DNA from: Oceanospirillum multiglobuliferum
GTDB lineage: Bacteria > Pseudomonadota > Gammaproteobacteria > Pseudomonadales > Halomonadaceae
Direction: 5' to 3'
NCBI RefSeq assembly: GCF_900167095.1
Contig: NZ_FUXG01000007.1
Coordinates: 1-64,000, forward strand
Length of the DNA stretch: 64,000 nucleotides
Within the stretch, counting starts at the first letter, position 1; each line of letters begins with the position of its first letter. Position numbers and translations under genes: made by a program. Below are positions 61,989 to 64,000 of this stretch, piece by piece. The notes beneath the pieces were generated by a model, which searched no databases, was not told where the DNA came from, and saw only the letters and a list, made by a program, of their open reading frames with translations.

Positions 61989-62966
61989 ATGGACGACTTT
62001 TCACCTTCAGATCTTAAAACCATTCTGCACTCCAAGCGTGCCAACCTGTATTACCTTGAATATTGCCGTGTGATGCAAAAAGATGGTCGCGTGTTGTATC
62101 TCACTGAAGCACAAAAAGAAAACCTCTATTTTAATATTCCCATCGCCAATACCACCGTACTGCTATTAGGTAACGGCACCTCAATTACACAGGCGGCTAT
62201 GCGAATGCTGGCACAAGCAGGCGTATTAGTGGGCTTTTGTGGCGGTGGTGGTACACCTCTCTACATGGCCTGCGAGGTTGAGTGGCTAACCCCGCAAAGT
62301 GAATACCGCCCTACAGAATATCTACAAGGTTGGATGCAGTTCTGGTTTGAAGATGAAAAGCGCCTTGCCGCTGCCAAATATTTTCAGAACGCACGTATTC
62401 AATACCTGCAAACCGTCTGGCAAAAAGACCGTGATTTAAAGCAAGAAGGCTTTCAAATTAACACCCCTGAGATTGAAAAAGCCTTAGCAACCTTCCACAC
62501 CCGCACCGATGCCGCAACCCAGTCCTCTGAGCTGTTGCTAACAGAAGCCCAACTGACCAAGGCGCTGTACAAATACGCAGCGAACAACACCCAGCTAAGT
62601 CATTTTAGCCGCCAACATCAATCACAGGACAAAGCCAACAACTTTTTAAACCACGGCAACTACCTTGCCTATGGCTTGGCGGCCAGTTGTTTATGGGTAC
62701 TGGGCATCCCCCACGGTTTTGCCGTCATGCACGGCAAAACTCGACGTGGCGCTTTGGTGTTTGATGTGGCGGATTTGATTAAAGACGCCCTTGTACTGCC
62801 TTGGGCCTTTATCTGTGCCAAAGAAAATGCCACCGAGCAAGAGTTCCGCCAGCAGGTATTGCAAGCCTTTACCGACCATAAAGCGTTGGATTTTATGTTT
62901 GATACCGTCAAAGCCATTGCCCTGCAAAACCACTCAGCAGAAGCAATAGAGGCACAGCAACTATGA
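61989..62966 (+). CDS. cas1: CRISPR-associated integrase Cas1, type I-F
   Basis: A 325-residue Cas1 of the I-F subtype. Early segments ILHSKRANLYYLEYCRVMQ and TVLLLGNGTSITQAAMRML are I-F signatures. The C-terminal catalytic domain includes HGKTRRGALVFDVADLIKD with the metal-binding His and Asp residues. It inserts spacers as a complex with Cas2-3. The ATG at 61989 has an AAAGGA ribosome site 7 nt upstream; a GTG one codon earlier also exists. It overlaps cas2-3 by 4 nt (ATGA). Confidence 0.96.
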   Translation: MDDFSPSDLKTILHSKRANLYYLEYCRVMQKDGRVLYLTEAQKENLYFNIPIANTTVLLLGNGTSITQAAMRMLAQAGVLVGFCGGGGTPLYMACEVEWLTPQSEYRPTEYLQGWMQFWFEDEKRLAAAKYFQNARIQYLQTVWQKDRDLKQEGFQINTPEIEKALATFHTRTDAATQSSELLLTEAQLTKALYKYAANNTQLSHFSRQHQSQDKANNFLNHGNYLAYGLAASCLWVLGIPHGFAVMHGKTRRGALVFDVADLIKDALVLPWAFICAKENATEQEFRQQVLQAFTDHKALDFMFDTVKAIALQNHSAEAIEAQQL

Positions 62967-64000
62967 TGGTCACCTTCGTCTCACAATGTGAGAAAAAAGC
63001 CCTACCCAGAACTCGCCGCGTGCTGGACGCCTTCGCCAACCGGATCGGCGACAACACTTGGCAAACTTTAATAACTGAAGATGGCCTGCTAACCGTCAAA
63101 AAAATGCTGCGCCAAACCGCCAGTAAAAGCACCGCCGTGAGCTGTCACTGGATACGGTCACGGTCAAGAAGCCAGTTGCTTTGGGTGGTGGGTAATAGAA
63201 AGAAATTTAATAGCGAGGGCGTAGTGCCTGTGAATAGAACCGAACAAGATCTACCCAGTAACGATAATGCAGACAATTGGCGCTACTTGCCGTTAATCAA
63301 AACCTTCACCGGACTAGCGGCGCTACTGCATGATTGGGGCAAAGCCACTAAGTTGTTTCAAGATAAGCTGAAGCCTAAGTCGAATAATAAATTTAAAGGT
63401 GATCCGCTACGCCATGAATGGATCTCCAGTTTATTGCTGATGTCACTGATCCGTTCCTGTGAACAACCGGAGCAGGATCAAAGCTGGTTAAAACCTCTAA
63501 TTGAACAGAGCTTAGATGAAAGCCAATTGAAGGCTTTTTTATCAGCGCAAAAAGATCTACTTCAGCCGTTTTCTGATTTGCCAGACGCGGCAAGTCTAGT
63601 GCTTTGGTTGGTATTGTCTCATCACAGGTTGCCAAAGCCAAAAGAGAACGCGGCATATGGCGATAAAACCAATGACTCACCTCAGCAGTTACTCAAGCGG
63701 ATAACTCAGCAATGGGGCTATGAAAACCGTTTTGACGATGATGAGTTTCAGAAACGTCTGCCAGATTGTTTTGTTTTCCAGAAGGGCTTGTTAAGTGACT
63801 CTTCCAAATGGAGGGAGGAGCTTAGCAACCGTGCTCGCCAACTAAGTGAGCAGCTCCCTCTGTTTTCGGCAGCGGTTAAAGATGGTAGCTGGCGCACTAT
63901 TGCTCATCATGCTCGCCTGTGCCTGATGTTGGGCGACCACTATTATTCCTCAAAAGAGCAGGATAAAGCTTGGGACTCTCCTGTTGATTTGTATGCCAAT
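62963..64000 (+). CDS. cas3: Cas2-Cas3 fusion nuclease-helicase, type I-F (5' part, cut by window edge)
   Basis: The first 346 residues are visible. Residues 1-95 are a Cas2 domain (FVSQCEKKALPRTRRVLDAF; TAVSCHWIRSRSRSQLLWVVG). The Cas3 HD nuclease follows: LLHDWGKATKLFQ near residue 122, RHEW, and LSHHRLPKP, which carry the metal-binding His/Asp residues. The helicase part lies beyond the edge. In I-F systems this protein both aids spacer acquisition with Cas1 and degrades target DNA with the Csy complex. The frame is open to the end of the window. csy1-4 and the CRISPR array should follow to the right. Confidence 0.95.
   Translation, partial: MMVTFVSQCEKKALPRTRRVLDAFANRIGDNTWQTLITEDGLLTVKKMLRQTASKSTAVSCHWIRSRSRSQLLWVVGNRKKFNSEGVVPVNRTEQDLPSNDNADNWRYLPLIKTFTGLAALLHDWGKATKLFQDKLKPKSNNKFKGDPLRHEWISSLLLMSLIRSCEQPEQDQSWLKPLIEQSLDESQLKAFLSAQKDLLQPFSDLPDAASLVLWLVLSHHRLPKPKENAAYGDKTNDSPQQLLKRITQQWGYENRFDDDEFQKRLPDCFVFQKGLLSDSSKWREELSNRARQLSEQLPLFSAAVKDGSWRTIAHHARLCLMLGDHYYSSKEQDKAWDSPVDLYAN

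Noticed and set aside
1..64000. tRNA, rRNA, insertion sequence or prophage genes
   Set aside because: I saw no cloverleaf with conserved T-arm sequence, no transposase and no phage structural gene; a short tRNA could still be missed by eye.

Overview
The window looks like chromosomal DNA of a marine gammaproteobacterium, probably Oceanospirillaceae-like (Neptunomonas, Marinobacterium or Amphritea type). This placement is an inference from gene content: a Mrp Na+/H+ antiporter with fused A and B subunits, EF-P of the arginine-rhamnosylation type beside earP, a volA-fadL lipid-uptake pair, cysI with a DUF934 gene, and an ErdR-like regulator with an ExaC-like aldehyde dehydrogenase. No rRNA, tRNA, insertion sequence or prophage gene was seen. 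Most of the window is ordinary chromosome; the accessory parts are the giant repeat protein (51-57.6 kb) and the CRISPR-Cas edge (61-64 kb).

Layout. 1-1.6 kb: two genes read leftwards, the start of a DUF3391/HD-GYP gene and an EAL-like/HDOD gene. 2.0-7.9 kb: the six-gene mrpACDEFG operon. 8.1-8.8 kb: a preQ1-I riboswitch in front of a queuosine-precursor transporter (yhhQ). 8.8-12.4 kb: surface-polysaccharide genes (ugd, a sugar epimerase, a glycosyltransferase). 12.4-13.9 kb: HDOD-GGDEF. 14.1-17.9 kb: an acetyl-lysine-type deacetylase diverging from a Pat-like protein acetyltransferase. 18.1-25.1 kb: an ErdR/CrbR-like regulator, a PQQ-associated CXXCW lipoprotein, nfuA, a heme-motif DUF3365-GGDEF protein, an orphan TAXI binding protein, a PilZ protein and an ExaC-like aldehyde dehydrogenase. 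25.4-31.2 kb: a large membrane-anchored unknown and a histidine kinase / FixJ-like regulator / periplasmic binding protein operon. 31.4-37.5 kb: degenerate GGDEF, glycerate kinase, small secreted protein, sulfite reductase plus DUF934, MATE exporter. 37.5-42.6 kb: metH and a cysteine-synthase-fold enzyme. 42.7-46.3 kb: fadL and volA. 46.9-51.0 kb: RND efflux pair. 51.3-57.6 kb: an 1881-residue exported protein built from alternating LapA-like Ig repeats, coupled to a DUF1566 lipoprotein. 57.7-59.5 kb: efp and earP. 59.8-60.7 kb: EamA exporter. 61.0 kb to the right end: WYL regulator, cas1 and the start of cas2-cas3 of a type I-F CRISPR-Cas system.

Three themes run through the window. First, six genes between 0 and 32 kb belong to c-di-GMP families (HD-GYP, EAL-HDOD, HDOD-GGDEF, DUF3365-GGDEF, PilZ, degenerate GGDEF). 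Second, alcohol/acetaldehyde oxidation regulators and enzymes lie at 18-31 kb, and matching 7-2-7 palindromes occur upstream of the CXXCW lipoprotein and of the aldehyde dehydrogenase. Third, the right edge is a CRISPR-Cas locus led by a WYL regulator, with an 11-bp sequence repeated upstream of both the regulator and cas1, which suggests local control of the cas genes.
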